A stretch of DNA of 64,000 nt from Bradyrhizobium sp. G127 (GCF_021502575.1 NZ_JAKFGN010000001.1:992001-1056000); one strand, 5' to 3'; positions 8,569 to 18,325 are shown, counted from the stretch's first letter. The notes: generated from the sequence alone by a model not told the origin. Numbers and translations are program-made.

Positions 8569-10437
8569 ATGGCCTCGCGTTCATCTTCCGCTCTCCGCAA
8601 ATCCGCAAAGTCCAAACCTGCCGCGAAGGCAAAATCCGCCCGCAAGCCGGCGTCAGGTGCTGTCGGCAAATTGCCCGAGTGGAATCTCGCCGATCTTTAT
8701 CCGGCGATCGATGCGCCGGAAGTGGCCCGCGATCTCGACAAGCTCGATGCCGACTGCGCGGCATTCGAGACGGCCTACAAGGGCAAAATCGCGGAACAGG
8801 TGGCGATGCCCCATGGCGGCGAGTGGCTGGCCGAGGCGATCAGGAGCTATGAAGCGATCGATGATCTCGCTGGGCGGCTGGCATCGTTTGCGGGTCTCGC
8901 CCATGCCGGCAACACCGTCGACGCTGCAATCTCGAAATTCTACGGCGACGTCTCCGAGCGCATCACCGCGGCATCGACTCACTTGCTGTTCTTCGCGCTC
9001 GAACTCAACCGCGTCGATGACGGTGCGATCGAGCGCGCAATGGAAGCGCCGGCGCTCAATTATTATCGGCCGTGGCTCGAGGATCTGCGCAAGGACAAGC
9101 CTTACCAGCTCGAGGATCGCGTCGAGCAACTGTTCCACGAGAAATCCGTCAGCGGCTACGCCGCCTGGAACAGGCAGTTCGACCAGACCATCTCGGCCCT
9201 GCGTTTCAAGGTCGGCGGCAAGGAGCTTGCCATCGAACCGACGCTGACGCTGTTGCAGGATCGCGCGCCGGAAAAGCGCAAGGCAGCGGCGCAGGCGCTG
9301 GCAAAAACCTTCAAGGCCAACGAGCGCACCTTCGCGCTGATCACCAACACGCTGGCCAAGGACAAGGAAATCTCCGACCGCTGGCGCGGCTTTCAGGACA
9401 TCGCGGACTCACGGCATCTCGCGAACCGGGTCGAGCGCGAAGTGGTCGACGCGCTGGTGGCGTCGGTGCGCGCGGCCTATCCGCGGCTGTCTCACAGATA
9501 TTACAAGATGAAGGCGCGCTGGTTCAAAAAGAAGACGCTCGCCTACTGGGACCGCAATGCGCCGTTGCCCTTTGCCGCGACCGGCCAGATTCCCTGGAGC
9601 GACGCCAAAAGCACCATCCTGAAAGCCTATGGCGAGTTCTCGCCGCAGATGGCGAGCATCGCGGAGCGCTTCTTCACCGACCGCTGGATCGATGCGCCGG
9701 TGCGTCCCGGCAAGGCGCCGGGCGCGTTCTCGCATCCGACCACGCCGTCGGCGCATCCCTATGTGCTGATGAATTATCAGGGCAAGCCGCGCGACGTGAT
9801 GACGCTGGCTCACGAACTCGGTCACGGCGTGCATCAGGTGCTGGCTGCGAAAAACGGAGCGCTGATGGCGCCGACGCCGCTGACGCTGGCGGAAACCGCC
9901 AGCGTGTTCGGCGAGATGCTGACCTTCAAGCGGCTGCTGGCCCAGACCAAAAACGCGAAACAGCGTCAGGCGCTGCTGGCGGGCAAGGTCGAGGACATGA
10001 TCAACACCGTGGTGCGGCAGATCGCGTTCTATTCCTTCGAGCGCGCGATCCACACCGAACGCCGCAACGGTGAACTCACCGCCGAGCGGATCGGCGAAAT
10101 CTGGCTCAGCGTGCAGAGCGAGAGTCTCGGGCCGGCGATCGAGATCAAGCCGGGTTACGAGACCTACTGGATGTACATCCCGCACTTCATTCATTCGCCG
10201 TTCTATGTCTACGCCTATGCGTTCGGCGACTGCCTCGTGAACTCGCTCTACGCGGTCTACGAGAATGCCTCGGACGGGTTTGCGGAACGCTACCTCGCCA
10301 TGCTCTCGGCCGGCGGCACCAAGCACTATTCCGAATTGCTCCAGCCGTTCGGGTTGGACGCCAAGGACCCCAAATTCTGGGACGGCGGCCTGTCGGTGAT
10401 CGAGAACCTGATCGCCGAACTCGAGGCGATGGGGTAG
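8569..10437 (+). CDS. pepF: M3-family oligoendopeptidase F
   Basis: A 622-residue cytoplasmic zinc metallopeptidase. The thimet/PepF active site HELGH is at residues 415-419, preceded by YQGKPRDVMTLA, and the third ligand region is LAETASVFGEML, about 25 residues further on, as expected for family M3B. The C-terminal region (YWMYIPHFIHSPFYVYAYAFG) is typical of PepF. The enzyme cleaves short oligopeptides. The N-terminal 30 residues are Lys/Ala-rich and probably disordered. The ATG at 8569 was preferred over a TTG three codons earlier. The gene seems monocistronic. Confidence 0.93.
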   Translation: MASRSSSALRKSAKSKPAAKAKSARKPASGAVGKLPEWNLADLYPAIDAPEVARDLDKLDADCAAFETAYKGKIAEQVAMPHGGEWLAEAIRSYEAIDDLAGRLASFAGLAHAGNTVDAAISKFYGDVSERITAASTHLLFFALELNRVDDGAIERAMEAPALNYYRPWLEDLRKDKPYQLEDRVEQLFHEKSVSGYAAWNRQFDQTISALRFKVGGKELAIEPTLTLLQDRAPEKRKAAAQALAKTFKANERTFALITNTLAKDKEISDRWRGFQDIADSRHLANRVEREVVDALVASVRAAYPRLSHRYYKMKARWFKKKTLAYWDRNAPLPFAATGQIPWSDAKSTILKAYGEFSPQMASIAERFFTDRWIDAPVRPGKAPGAFSHPTTPSAHPYVLMNYQGKPRDVMTLAHELGHGVHQVLAAKNGALMAPTPLTLAETASVFGEMLTFKRLLAQTKNAKQRQALLAGKVEDMINTVVRQIAFYSFERAIHTERRNGELTAERIGEIWLSVQSESLGPAIEIKPGYETYWMYIPHFIHSPFYVYAYAFGDCLVNSLYAVYENASDGFAERYLAMLSAGGTKHYSELLQPFGLDAKDPKFWDGGLSVIENLIAELEAMG

Positions 10438-10645
10438 CGGACAACGGGGGCAGGGTTGAAAGCCCGGGATTTAAGCAGCCGCTCCGTTCCGCATCGTGAA
10501 AATCCCGTCGGCAAAGCGTTGCATGGCTTCCATGAGAACGGTTTAATCCGTGGTCAGAAAAGCGGCGGGCGTTGCCCTTGCACCGCATTTGGGCTAATTC
10601 GCGCTACCTTGTGAACGGTACTTGAGCCGGATTTTGGAGGGGACG

Positions 10646-10798
10646 ATGGCTGAGCATAATGAAGTCGCTTACACCACGGCGGATGGCATGGACTATCCGG
10701 CGCATGAGCAGACCTACGAAGGCTTCTTGCTGCTGACAAAGTGGGGCACGATTTCGGTCGTGGTCATCCTCGCCTTGATGGCGTTTTTTCTTCTCTGA
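10646..10798 (+). CDS. aa3-type cytochrome c oxidase subunit IV
   Basis: A 50-residue protein, MAEHNEVAYTTADGMDYPAH to WGTISVVVILALMAFFLL, with one C-terminal membrane helix and a short hydrophilic N terminus. This is the alphaproteobacterial COX4_pro_2 family, the single-helix fourth subunit seen in Paracoccus and Rhodobacter aa3 oxidase structures. GGAGGGG lies just upstream of the ATG. The main oxidase genes are not in the window; here it precedes the pnt operon, a placement I believe is common in this family of bacteria. It is easily missed by gene callers because of its length. Confidence 0.87.
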   Translation: MAEHNEVAYTTADGMDYPAHEQTYEGFLLLTKWGTISVVVILALMAFFLL

Positions 10799-10871
10799 TC
10801 GAATTTGGTTGTTCACCGGCAGAATTGCCGGTGGTTAAGTCATGCGCGGCCGAACGGCTGCGGGAGGCGTC

Positions 10872-11999
10872 ATGAAAATTGCGATTGCCAAGGAAGTCGA
10901 TGCGGCGGAGCCGCGCGTTGCGGCGACCCCCGACACAGTGAAAAAGTTCAAGGCGCTGGGCATCGATGTCGCCATCGAGCCGGGCGCCGGCATCAAGTCC
11001 GGTCTGCTGGATGCGGATTATGAAGCCGCGGGCGCTGTCGTCAGTGCCGATGCGGTGAAGGATGCCGACATCGTCATCAAGGTGAAGCGTCCGGAAGCCT
11101 CTGAACTCGGCGCGTATAAAAAGGGCGCGCTGGTCATCGCGATCATGGACCCCTATGGCAACGACGCCGCGCTGAAGGTGATGGCCGATGCCGGCGTGTC
11201 GGCCTTCGCCATGGAACTGATGCCGCGCATCACCCGCGCGCAGGTGATGGACGTGCTGTCGTCGCAGGCCAACCTCGCGGGCTATCGCGCGGTGATCGAA
11301 TCCGCTGAAGCCTTCGGCCGCGCCTTTCCGATGATGATGACGGCGGCCGGCACCGTACCCGCTGCGAAGGTCTTCGTGATGGGCGTCGGCGTTGCCGGAT
11401 TGCAGGCGATTGCCACCGCGCGCCGCCTCGGCGCTGTGGTGACCGCGACCGACGTGCGCCCCGCCACCAAGGAGCAGGTCGAAAGTCTCGGCGCCAAGTT
11501 CCTCGCCGTCGAGGACGAGGAATTTAAGAACGCGCAGACCGCCGGCGGCTACGCCAAGGAAATGTCGAAAGAGTATCAGGCCAAGCAGGCCGCGCTCACG
11601 GCAGAACACATCAAGAAGCAGGACATCGTCATCACTACAGCGCTGATCCCCGGCCGCCCCGCGCCGAAGCTCGTCACCGCCGAGATGGTGAAGTCGATGA
11701 AGCCCGGCTCCGTGCTGGTCGATCTTGCGGTCGAGCGCGGCGGCAACGTCGAGGGCGCGAAGGCCAATGAAGTGGCGGACGTGGGCGGCGTGAAGATCGT
11801 CGGCTACACCAACCTTGCCGGCAAGGTCGCAGCATCGGCCTCGAGCCTCTATGCCCGCAACCTCCTGTCATTCATCGAGACGCTTTACGACAAGGCCGCC
11901 AAGTCGCTCGCCGTGAAGTGGGACGACGAACTGGTGAAGGCGACCGCGCTGACCAAGGACGGCGCCGTGATCCATCCGAATTTTCAGCCGAAAGCATAA
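10872..11999 (+). CDS. pntAA: NAD(P) transhydrogenase subunit alpha part 1
   Basis: A 375-residue NAD(H)-binding component (domain I) of the proton-translocating transhydrogenase, which couples NADH-to-NADP+ hydride transfer to proton entry. It contains the family segments [16 protein letters not shown], a Rossmann motif [18 protein letters not shown] and the mobile-loop region, and ends without membrane helices, as in the split alpha subunit of Rhodospirillum rubrum. GGGAGG at 10862 fixes the ATG at 10872 rather than one ten codons earlier. It is the first gene of the pntAA-pntAB-pntB operon, with an 11-bp gap to pntAB. Confidence 0.96.
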   Translation: MKIAIAKEVDAAEPRVAATPDTVKKFKALGIDVAIEPGAGIKSGLLDADYEAAGAVVSADAVKDADIVIKVKRPEASELGAYKKGALVIAIMDPYGNDAALKVMADAGVSAFAMELMPRITRAQVMDVLSSQANLAGYRAVIESAEAFGRAFPMMMTAAGTVPAAKVFVMGVGVAGLQAIATARRLGAVVTATDVRPATKEQVESLGAKFLAVEDEEFKNAQTAGGYAKEMSKEYQAKQAALTAEHIKKQDIVITTALIPGRPAPKLVTAEMVKSMKPGSVLVDLAVERGGNVEGAKANEVADVGGVKIVGYTNLAGKVAASASSLYARNLLSFIETLYDKAAKSLAVKWDDELVKATALTKDGAVIHPNFQPKA

Positions 12000-12010
12000 G
12001 GAGAGCCGAC

Positions 12011-12331
12011 ATGCATGGAATTGAGGCTGTCGACCCGTTTGTGTTCCGGTTGTCGATTTTCGTTCTCGCGGTTTTCGTCGGCTATTTCGTTGTGTGGTCG
12101 GTGACCCCCGCGCTGCATACGCCGCTGATGTCTGTCACCAACGCCATTTCGTCGGTCATCGTGGTCGGCGCGCTGTTGGCGACCGGGGTTGCGCTGGTCG
12201 GTGACGACAACGGCCCGATCTGGGCGCGCGGTTTCGGTTTTGTCGCGCTCATCTTTGCGTGCATCAATATTTTTGGCGGTTTCCTTGTCACCCAGCGCAT
12301 GCTGGCGATGTACAAGAAGAAGCAGAAGTGA
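12011..12331 (+). CDS. pntAB: NAD(P) transhydrogenase subunit alpha part 2
   Basis: A 106-residue membrane protein with three to four hydrophobic helices, including the signature [20 protein letters not shown]. It forms part of the proton-conducting membrane domain II. It lies 11 bp after pntAA (AAGGAG precedes the ATG) and 13 bp before pntB, so the three genes form one transcription unit. Confidence 0.95.
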   Translation: MHGIEAVDPFVFRLSIFVLAVFVGYFVVWSVTPALHTPLMSVTNAISSVIVVGALLATGVALVGDDNGPIWARGFGFVALIFACINIFGGFLVTQRMLAMYKKKQK

Positions 12332-12344
12332 CGGGGCAGGGCAC

Positions 12345-13745
12345 ATGAACGCGAATCTCGCAGCGCTTCTCTACCTGGTCGCTGGCGTCCTTTTCATTCT
12401 CTCGCTGCGCGGTCTGTCGAGCCCGGCGTCATCCCGCCAGGGCAACTTCTTCGGCATGATCGGCATGGCCATCGCCATCGCCACCACACTGGCGGCGCAT
12501 CCGCCGACCAGCCCGACCGGCTGGATCCTTGTGATCCTCGGCATCGCCATCGGCGGCGGCATCGGCGCTGTGATCGCCCGCCGCGTGCCGATGACCTCGA
12601 TGCCGGAACTGGTCGCGGCCTTCCACTCGCTGGTCGGCATGGCCGCAGTGCTGGTGGCGGCCGGTGCCTTCTACGCGCCCGCCGCCTTCGACATCGGTGC
12701 GCGCGGCAGCATCCACGCCTCAAGCCTGATCGAAATGTCGCTCGGCGTCGCCATCGGCGCGCTGACCTTCACCGGCTCGGTGATCGCGTTCCTGAAGCTC
12801 TCCGGCCGCATGAGCGGCGCGCCGATCATTCTGCCGGCACGCCACATCATCAATATCGTGTTGGCGCTGGCGCTGGTGTTCTTCATCTACGGCCTTGTGG
12901 TCTCCCAGAGTTCGTTCGACTTCTGGATGATCACCATCATCGCGCTGGTGCTGGGTGCCCTGCTGATTATCCCGATCGGCGGCGCGGACATGCCGGTCGT
13001 GATCTCGATGCTGAACTCCTACTCCGGCTGGGCGGCGGCGGGCATCGGCTTCACGCTGGGCAATTCGGCGCTGATCATCACCGGCGCGTTGGTCGGCTCG
13101 TCGGGCGCGATCCTGTCCTACATCATGTGCCATGCGATGAACCGCTCCTTCATCTCGGTCATCCTCGGCGGTTTCGGCGGCGACAGCGGTGGTCCTGCCG
13201 CGGCAGGCACCGGCGAAGTCAAACCGGTCAAGCTGGGATCTGCGGACGATGCGGCCTTTATCATGAAGAACGCGCAGAAGGTCATCATCGTGCCGGGCTA
13301 CGGCATGGCGGTGGCGCAGGCACAACACGCCTTGAGAGAGATGGCGGACACGCTGAAGAAGGAAGGCGTCGAGGTGAAGTACGCGATTCATCCGGTCGCG
13401 GGCCGCATGCCCGGCCATATGAACGTGCTGCTGGCCGAAGCCAACGTGCCCTACGACGAGGTGTTCGAACTCGAGGACATCAACTCGGAATTCGCGCAGG
13501 CCGACGTCGCCTTCGTGATCGGCGCCAATGACGTGACCAATCCGGCGGCGGAAGAAGATCCGAAGTCGCCGATCTACGGCATGCCGGTGCTGCAGGTCTG
13601 GAAGGCGGGCACCGTGATGTTCATCAAGCGTTCGCTGGCCTCGGGCTATGCCGGCGTCGACAACCCGCTGTTCTATCGTGACAACACGATGATGCTGCTG
13701 GGCGACGCCAAGAAGATGACGGAAAACATCGTCAAGGCGATGTAG
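12345..13745 (+). CDS. pntB: NAD(P) transhydrogenase subunit beta
   Basis: A 466-residue subunit. About 270 residues of membrane helices include HSLVGMAAVLVA, SGRMSGAPIILPARH and MLNSYSGWAAAGIGFTL. The soluble NADP(H)-binding domain III follows, with PGYGMAVAQAQHALREM, HPVAGRMPGHMNVLLAEA, GANDVTNPAA and IKRSLASGYAG. All catalytic landmarks of the beta subunit are present. The enzyme supplies NADPH using the proton gradient. The ATG at 12345 was chosen because it follows the pntAB stop and begins the first helix. Confidence 0.96.
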   Translation: MNANLAALLYLVAGVLFILSLRGLSSPASSRQGNFFGMIGMAIAIATTLAAHPPTSPTGWILVILGIAIGGGIGAVIARRVPMTSMPELVAAFHSLVGMAAVLVAAGAFYAPAAFDIGARGSIHASSLIEMSLGVAIGALTFTGSVIAFLKLSGRMSGAPIILPARHIINIVLALALVFFIYGLVVSQSSFDFWMITIIALVLGALLIIPIGGADMPVVISMLNSYSGWAAAGIGFTLGNSALIITGALVGSSGAILSYIMCHAMNRSFISVILGGFGGDSGGPAAAGTGEVKPVKLGSADDAAFIMKNAQKVIIVPGYGMAVAQAQHALREMADTLKKEGVEVKYAIHPVAGRMPGHMNVLLAEANVPYDEVFELEDINSEFAQADVAFVIGANDVTNPAAEEDPKSPIYGMPVLQVWKAGTVMFIKRSLASGYAGVDNPLFYRDNTMMLLGDAKKMTENIVKAM

Positions 13746-13777
13746 CCTCGCGGACCCGTTCCGCCTACTGTGCGCGC

Positions 13778-14875
13778 ATGAGCGCACATGTACATGTTCC
13801 ACGGTCAGCATGGGTCTTTCCCTTGCTGGCCGTTTTGCTTTTCGCGGCAACCTCAATTCCGGGTATCGGCTTCAGCCATTCCGCCGGCGGTTATATCTTC
13901 GCAGTTGTTCTGCTGGTCGTCCTGTTCGGGACCGTGTTTGCGGCCGTTCACCACGCCGAGGTGATCGCGCACCGGATCGGAGAGCCCTACGGCACGCTGG
14001 TTCTGACGCTCTCGGTGACGATCATCGAGGTCGCGATGATCGCCAGCATCATGCTGGGCGAGAAGGCCGTGCCGACGCTCGCGCGCGATACGGTGTTCGC
14101 GGTGGTGATGATCGTCTGCAATGGCCTGATCGGCTGGGCTATCCTGGCCGGCGGCGTGCGCTTCCGGGAGCAGGAGTTTCAGATCACCGGCGTGAAGGTC
14201 TATCTCTGTGTTCTGATCGTGATCTCGACAATCACGCTGGTGCTTCCGAACTATACGCTGACCACGCCCGGGCCCTTTTTCGCGTCAAGCCAGCTCATCT
14301 TCATCGGCATCACGACGCTGCTGCTGTACTGCGTGTTCGTCTACACCCAGACCGTGCTGCATCGCGACTATTTCATTGTGGAAAGCGACGATGAGGGTGC
14401 CGATCATGCGGTGGCGTCCAGTGGCGTCATGATCATCAGCACGTTGCTGTTGCTGGTTTCGCTGGTCGCCGTGGTCCTGCTGGCCAAGAAATTCTCGCTC
14501 GTGGTGGATGCGGGTGCGGCCGCCATCGGCGCGCCGCCGGCCTTTGCAGGCGTTGTGGTCGCGCTGCTGATCCTGATGCCGGAAAGCGTGGCGGCGCTGG
14601 CCGCTGCGCGCAAGAACGACCTGCAGAAGAGTATCAACCTCGCGCTCGGCTCCTCGCTCGCGACCATCGGCCTGACCGTGCCCGTCGTCGCCGTCGCAGC
14701 CTTTGTGCTCAAGGAGAAGCTCGTTCTCGGGCTCGATCCCCGCGACATGGTGCTGCTGGCGATGACGCTGCTGGTCAGCATGATGACCTTCGCCACAGGC
14801 CGGACCAATGTCCTGTTCGGCCTCGTGCATCTGGTGATCTTCGCGGTCTATATTTTCTTTGTGCTGGTGCCTTAA
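13778..14875 (+). CDS. chaA: ChaA-like calcium/sodium:proton antiporter
   Basis: A 365-residue polytopic membrane protein with about eleven hydrophobic segments. The block HHAEVIAHRIGEPYGTLVLTLSVTIIEVAMI holds the glutamates of the Ca2+/cation antiporter alpha-1 repeat, and a second repeat carries LILMPESVAALAAARKNDLQKSINLALGSSLATIGLTVP. This pattern is that of E. coli ChaA. It exports Ca2+ or Na+ in exchange for protons. The gene lies 32 bp after pntB and ends 2 bp from the convergent VWA gene. The ion specificity in this organism is not shown by sequence. Confidence 0.88.
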   Translation: MSAHVHVPRSAWVFPLLAVLLFAATSIPGIGFSHSAGGYIFAVVLLVVLFGTVFAAVHHAEVIAHRIGEPYGTLVLTLSVTIIEVAMIASIMLGEKAVPTLARDTVFAVVMIVCNGLIGWAILAGGVRFREQEFQITGVKVYLCVLIVISTITLVLPNYTLTTPGPFFASSQLIFIGITTLLLYCVFVYTQTVLHRDYFIVESDDEGADHAVASSGVMIISTLLLLVSLVAVVLLAKKFSLVVDAGAAAIGAPPAFAGVVVALLILMPESVAALAAARKNDLQKSINLALGSSLATIGLTVPVVAVAAFVLKEKLVLGLDPRDMVLLAMTLLVSMMTFATGRTNVLFGLVHLVIFAVYIFFVLVP

Positions 14876-14877
14876 TT

Positions 14878-16257
14878 CTATTGATACGCCGCGACAATAT
14901 CGGTGATGGCGCGCTCGAGCTGCTTGGCGGTGGAGCACTGGCGCACGGCGCTGCAAAAGGTGGCATAGCGCGGCATCTCGGAATCGCCCCAGCCCCACGC
15001 CATGCGGCCTTCGGGATTGAGCCAGACCAGCCGCTTGGAGCGCTCCGAGATACGGCGCAGGATGTCGGCGCGCGGATCGAGATTGTTGGTCCGTGCGTCG
15101 CCGAGCACGATTACGGTGGTCTGCGGCGTCACCGCGCTCAGCGCAAGCTTCTCGAAATCGGCGAGGGATTTGCCGTAGTCGGACGAGCCGAAGCCGACCT
15201 TGGCCATGATCTCTTTCATGGCTTCGTTGGCGTCCTTCCCGTCGAGAATGTCGCTGACTTCGATGAGATGACTGGAGAATGCGAAGGAGCGCACGTCCGA
15301 GACCACCTCGTGCAGGCTGTAGATCAGCAGCAGGAAGAAGTCCGAGACCCGCGCGACCGATCCGCTGACGTCGCAGATCGCGATGATCCGCGGCTTGTCG
15401 CGGTGGCGGCGCTTCCAGGTGGTGAGAAACGGCACGCCGCCCCACGCGGCGTTGCGCCGGATCGTGCGGCGCACGTCGAGATGGCCTCGGCGCTGGCGCT
15501 TGCGCGGCTTGCTATAACGCTCGCGCAGCCGCCGGGCGATCTGTCGGATCAGCGCGCGCATCTGTTCGATCTGCCGATGGTCGAGTTGCGACATCGGCGC
15601 GTTGCGCAGCACTTCGTTGCGCAGGTTCTCGCTTTCTTCGCGGCCATAAAGCAGCAGCGCCTGCGAGACCGTGTCGCGGACGGTGTCGCGCAAAGCCTCG
15701 GTGGCGGCCGCGAGCCGTTCGGCCAGCGCCGGATTGGTCGCGGTCAACGTATCCAGATCGTCTCGCAGTTGGGCGATGCCGAGCTGTTCGAGCAACCGGC
15801 TCGAATAGATGCCGCGCTGGGTGAAAAACCGGATCTCGGAAAGCTGCGCGGCCTCCGCGGCATTGGCGATCGCGGCGGCGAGGGCATTGCGGTCCTGTGA
15901 CATGAGCATCTGGGCGAGGGGGCCGAGGCCGGATGGCGCACCGGCCGCGCCGTCGCCGGAGGGCGGCTGGGCATCGCCGTTGTCTTCAGGCTGTGTTTCC
16001 GGCTCCTGGGGCTGATTGTCCTGCGTCGCGGGAGCCTGGATTTCAGGCTGCTGGAAGAACAGATCGAAACACTCGGCAAGCGATCGTTTGTCGTCCTCCG
16101 ATTTGGCCAGCGTCAGGAGGAAGGTGTCGCGCAGCACGTCCCGGTCGGCAAAGCCGATATCGGCGACCGCTCGCATGGCGTCGATGCTTTCGGAGGGCGA
16201 AATCCGCACCCCGGCCCCGCGGGCCGCCCGAAAGAATCGATGCAGATTTTCTCGCAT
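14878..16257 (-). CDS. CoxE-like VWA domain protein
   Basis: A 459-residue cytoplasmic protein. The N-terminal part has GVRISPSESIDAMRA, an acidic Pro/Gln-rich linker lies at about residues 70-110, and a C-terminal von Willebrand A domain has the MIDAS motif D296-V-S298-G-S300 and VIVLGDARTNN. CoxE-type proteins act with a MoxR AAA+ ATPase (CoxD) as a chaperone pair for metal-cofactor insertion, best known for CO dehydrogenase. Here no molybdenum enzyme is adjacent, so the client is unknown. The ATG at 16257 lies three bases after the moxR stop codon, indicating coupling. Confidence 0.88.
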   Translation of the reverse strand: MRENLHRFFRAARGAGVRISPSESIDAMRAVADIGFADRDVLRDTFLLTLAKSEDDKRSLAECFDLFFQQPEIQAPATQDNQPQEPETQPEDNGDAQPPSGDGAAGAPSGLGPLAQMLMSQDRNALAAAIANAAEAAQLSEIRFFTQRGIYSSRLLEQLGIAQLRDDLDTLTATNPALAERLAAATEALRDTVRDTVSQALLLYGREESENLRNEVLRNAPMSQLDHRQIEQMRALIRQIARRLRERYSKPRKRQRRGHLDVRRTIRRNAAWGGVPFLTTWKRRHRDKPRIIAICDVSGSVARVSDFFLLLIYSLHEVVSDVRSFAFSSHLIEVSDILDGKDANEAMKEIMAKVGFGSSDYGKSLADFEKLALSAVTPQTTVIVLGDARTNNLDPRADILRRISERSKRLVWLNPEGRMAWGWGDSEMPRYATFCSAVRQCSTAKQLERAITDIVAAYQ

Positions 16258-16260
16258 CAA

Positions 16261-17208
16261 TTATCCGAACACATTCTCGCGGCGGGTCTTGCCGATGAAG
16301 GTGGTGACTTGCGGCATCGTGGTCTCGATGTCGGCTTCGTATTTCAGCAGGACGTTGAGCGTGTCCTTGACCATCTGCTGATCCAGCTCGCTGGCTTGCA
16401 ACAGCACGAGCACGCGCGCCCAGTCGATCGCCTCGGAGACCGACGGCAGTTTCTTCAGGTCGAGCGTGCGCACGTCATTGATGAAGCTGACGACCTGCCG
16501 CCGCAGCGATTGCGAAATGCCCGGCACGCGGCTCTCGACGATGCGCTCCTCCAGCTTCTGTTCGGGGAAGCCGATGTGCAGATGCAGGCAGCGCCGCTTC
16601 AGCGCGTCGCCGAGATCGCGCTCGCTGTTGGAGGTCAGGATCACCGTCGGCGGCGCAATCGCCGAGATGGTGCCGAGTTCGGGCAGCGTGACCTGAAAGT
16701 CGGACAGGATTTCCAGCAAAAGCGATTCGAATTCGGCGTCCGACTTGTCGATCTCGTCGATCAGCAGCACGCAGCCCTTCGGCTGTTCGAGCGCTTGCAG
16801 CAGCGGCCGCGGCTCGACGAATTCCTTGGAGAAAAACACGTCGCCGAAATCATGCAGCTTGTTGAGCGCCGCCGGAAGCGTCTCTGCGTCGCCGAGCACT
16901 TCGCCGAGCTTGTCCTTCAGGATCTGGGTGTAGAGCAGCTGCTTGGCGTACTTCCACTCGTACAGCGCTTTGGCTTCGTCGAGGCCTTCGTAGCATTGCA
17001 GGCGGATCAGCTTGAGACCGCGCCATGCCGCGATCGCCTTGGCGAGTTCGGTCTTGCCGACGCCGGCCGGCCCTTCCACCAGGATGGGCTTTTCGATCCG
17101 CTCCGCCAGATAGACCGCGGTCGCGATCTGGCGATTGGCGATGTAGCCCGCCGACGCCAGGCCTTGTTCGACCGCGTCAATGGAAGCTGTCGGCTGATGT
17201 TCGGTCAC
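16261..17208 (-). CDS. MoxR-family AAA+ ATPase
   Basis: A 315-residue ATPase with Walker A GPAGVGKT (46-53), Walker B CVLLIDEID (about 146-154), sensor TSNSERDL and an arginine region DALKRRCLHLHIGFP. This is the MoxR/CoxD group. It is the upstream gene of a two-gene unit with the VWA protein. The GTG at 17208 has GGAG nine bases upstream and starts right at the conserved region; a TTG start 25 codons earlier would add an unconserved Arg-rich tail. The substrate is not identifiable from context. Confidence 0.9.
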   Translation of the reverse strand: MTEHQPTASIDAVEQGLASAGYIANRQIATAVYLAERIEKPILVEGPAGVGKTELAKAIAAWRGLKLIRLQCYEGLDEAKALYEWKYAKQLLYTQILKDKLGEVLGDAETLPAALNKLHDFGDVFFSKEFVEPRPLLQALEQPKGCVLLIDEIDKSDAEFESLLLEILSDFQVTLPELGTISAIAPPTVILTSNSERDLGDALKRRCLHLHIGFPEQKLEERIVESRVPGISQSLRRQVVSFINDVRTLDLKKLPSVSEAIDWARVLVLLQASELDQQMVKDTLNVLLKYEADIETTMPQVTTFIGKTRRENVFG

Positions 17209-17497
17209 GATCGTAAACTCCAAAAGGCTTGGCTGGCCGGCCAGAGAATGCCGCCGGTTCCGGAGCGGCACAGACGCCGGCAAACCGGTATCTTGCTACG
17301 ATGCTCTGAGGCATTCGTCCATATCGCGCCCGCTATGCGTCCGCGCCAGCCTCCGCCTGCGGACCCGCTGTGCGAAATAAGGCAGGGCCGCGTCCGTCTG
17401 CGCAAATAATGAACGTGCCGTTGCCTTGCGCATGCTGTGGCCGGCGGGTATTTTGCGCCAGGGAGGCCGTTGGACAGACGGTCGTTGAAATTTTCAT

Positions 17498-17968
17498 ATG
17501 CTGACACGACTGACCAGAGCGACACGATTGAAGGCCGCGCGCATGCTCATCGCGCTGTATGCCTTTTGCGTTGTTTTCCCGGTCGCGGGTTTTGCTTTCA
17601 GCAACACCGCCGCCGTGCCGCATTGTCTGACCGGCGCGGTGCAGGCCGAGCCCGTTGTGCATCGGCATGGCGAAGGTCAGGGCCACGCTCACCACGGCGA
17701 TGCTCATCAGGGTCATGATCACGGCTCCGTGGCCGTCGCCGACGACAGCGGCCTGAACGACCACGGCGGCATGACTCACTCCGGCGGCAAGTCGACCGTG
17801 CCGGCCTGTTGCGGCGTGATGTGCGTCAGCGCGCTTCCCGCCAGCCTGTTCGAACTCGCGCCGCGGACAATGCATCACCTGTCGGTGATTGCATTCTCCG
17901 ATGCCGGCATTCCCGGCGAGGCGCCTGATCGCCTTTACCGCCCGCCCATCGTCCTCCTGTCGCTGTGA
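17498..17968 (+). CDS. His-rich exported protein of the copper cluster
   Basis: A 156-residue protein with an N-terminal hydrophobic segment (MLIALYAFCVVFPVAGFAF) and a histidine-rich stretch at about residues 54-75 with ten histidines in HxH spacing (HRHGEGQGHAHHG and following). A paired-Cys motif CCGVMC follows, with a C-terminal DRLYRPPI tail. Similar short proteins head copper-resistance operons in Bradyrhizobiaceae; a relation to the DUF2946 group is likely but unproven. It probably binds copper in the periplasm. It is the first of six close, same-strand genes. A downstream ATG at 17543 is an alternative start. Confidence 0.7.
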   Translation: MLTRLTRATRLKAARMLIALYAFCVVFPVAGFAFSNTAAVPHCLTGAVQAEPVVHRHGEGQGHAHHGDAHQGHDHGSVAVADDSGLNDHGGMTHSGGKSTVPACCGVMCVSALPASLFELAPRTMHHLSVIAFSDAGIPGEAPDRLYRPPIVLLSL

Positions 17969-18029
17969 TCGCCGGCGTCGCGGCCGAGTAGCTGCGCGCC
18001 TCCGAAACCGTTCGACATTCGAGGATATG

Positions 18030-18320
18030 ATGCTCGCGCAAAATCCGGCGAGGCGTGCTGCCGTAGGTTCGACGGTGGCGGTACGCGTGCCACGACGATT
18101 CAAAACGCCATTCCTGCTCACGGCCATGCTGGCCCTCGCAGGCTGCGCCGCACAGCCTTCGGCTTCGCCAGCGCCCGATCCGTCCGATCCGGGCGCGCGG
18201 ACGCCGCGCGCCGACTATCGCTCCGCGATCGGCAATTATACACGCCAGCGGCCGGTGGCGCCCTCGGCGTGGCAGAAGCAGAACGAGCAGGTGACCCCCG
18301 CTCCGAAATCCAGCGAGTAG
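18030..18320 (+). CDS. Small lipoprotein of the copper cluster
   Basis: About 96 residues with a lipobox LALAGC, giving a mature lipoprotein that starts at the Cys and continues AAQPSASPAPDPSDPG, a Pro-rich segment of low complexity. It ends five bases before the next ATG. No domain is recognised. GAGG at 18021 fits the ATG at 18030 better than the overlapping ATG at 18027. Being placed directly before a TolC-type lipoprotein, it may help assemble or anchor that component, but this is guesswork. Confidence 0.6.
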   Translation: MLAQNPARRAAVGSTVAVRVPRRFKTPFLLTAMLALAGCAAQPSASPAPDPSDPGARTPRADYRSAIGNYTRQRPVAPSAWQKQNEQVTPAPKSSE

Positions 18321-18325
18321 GCGCG

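Noticed and set aside
14878-17208. MoxR/VWA pair as part of a CO dehydrogenase (cox) cluster
   Set aside because: No coxMSL or other molybdenum hydroxylase genes are adjacent; the same pair occurs in other contexts.
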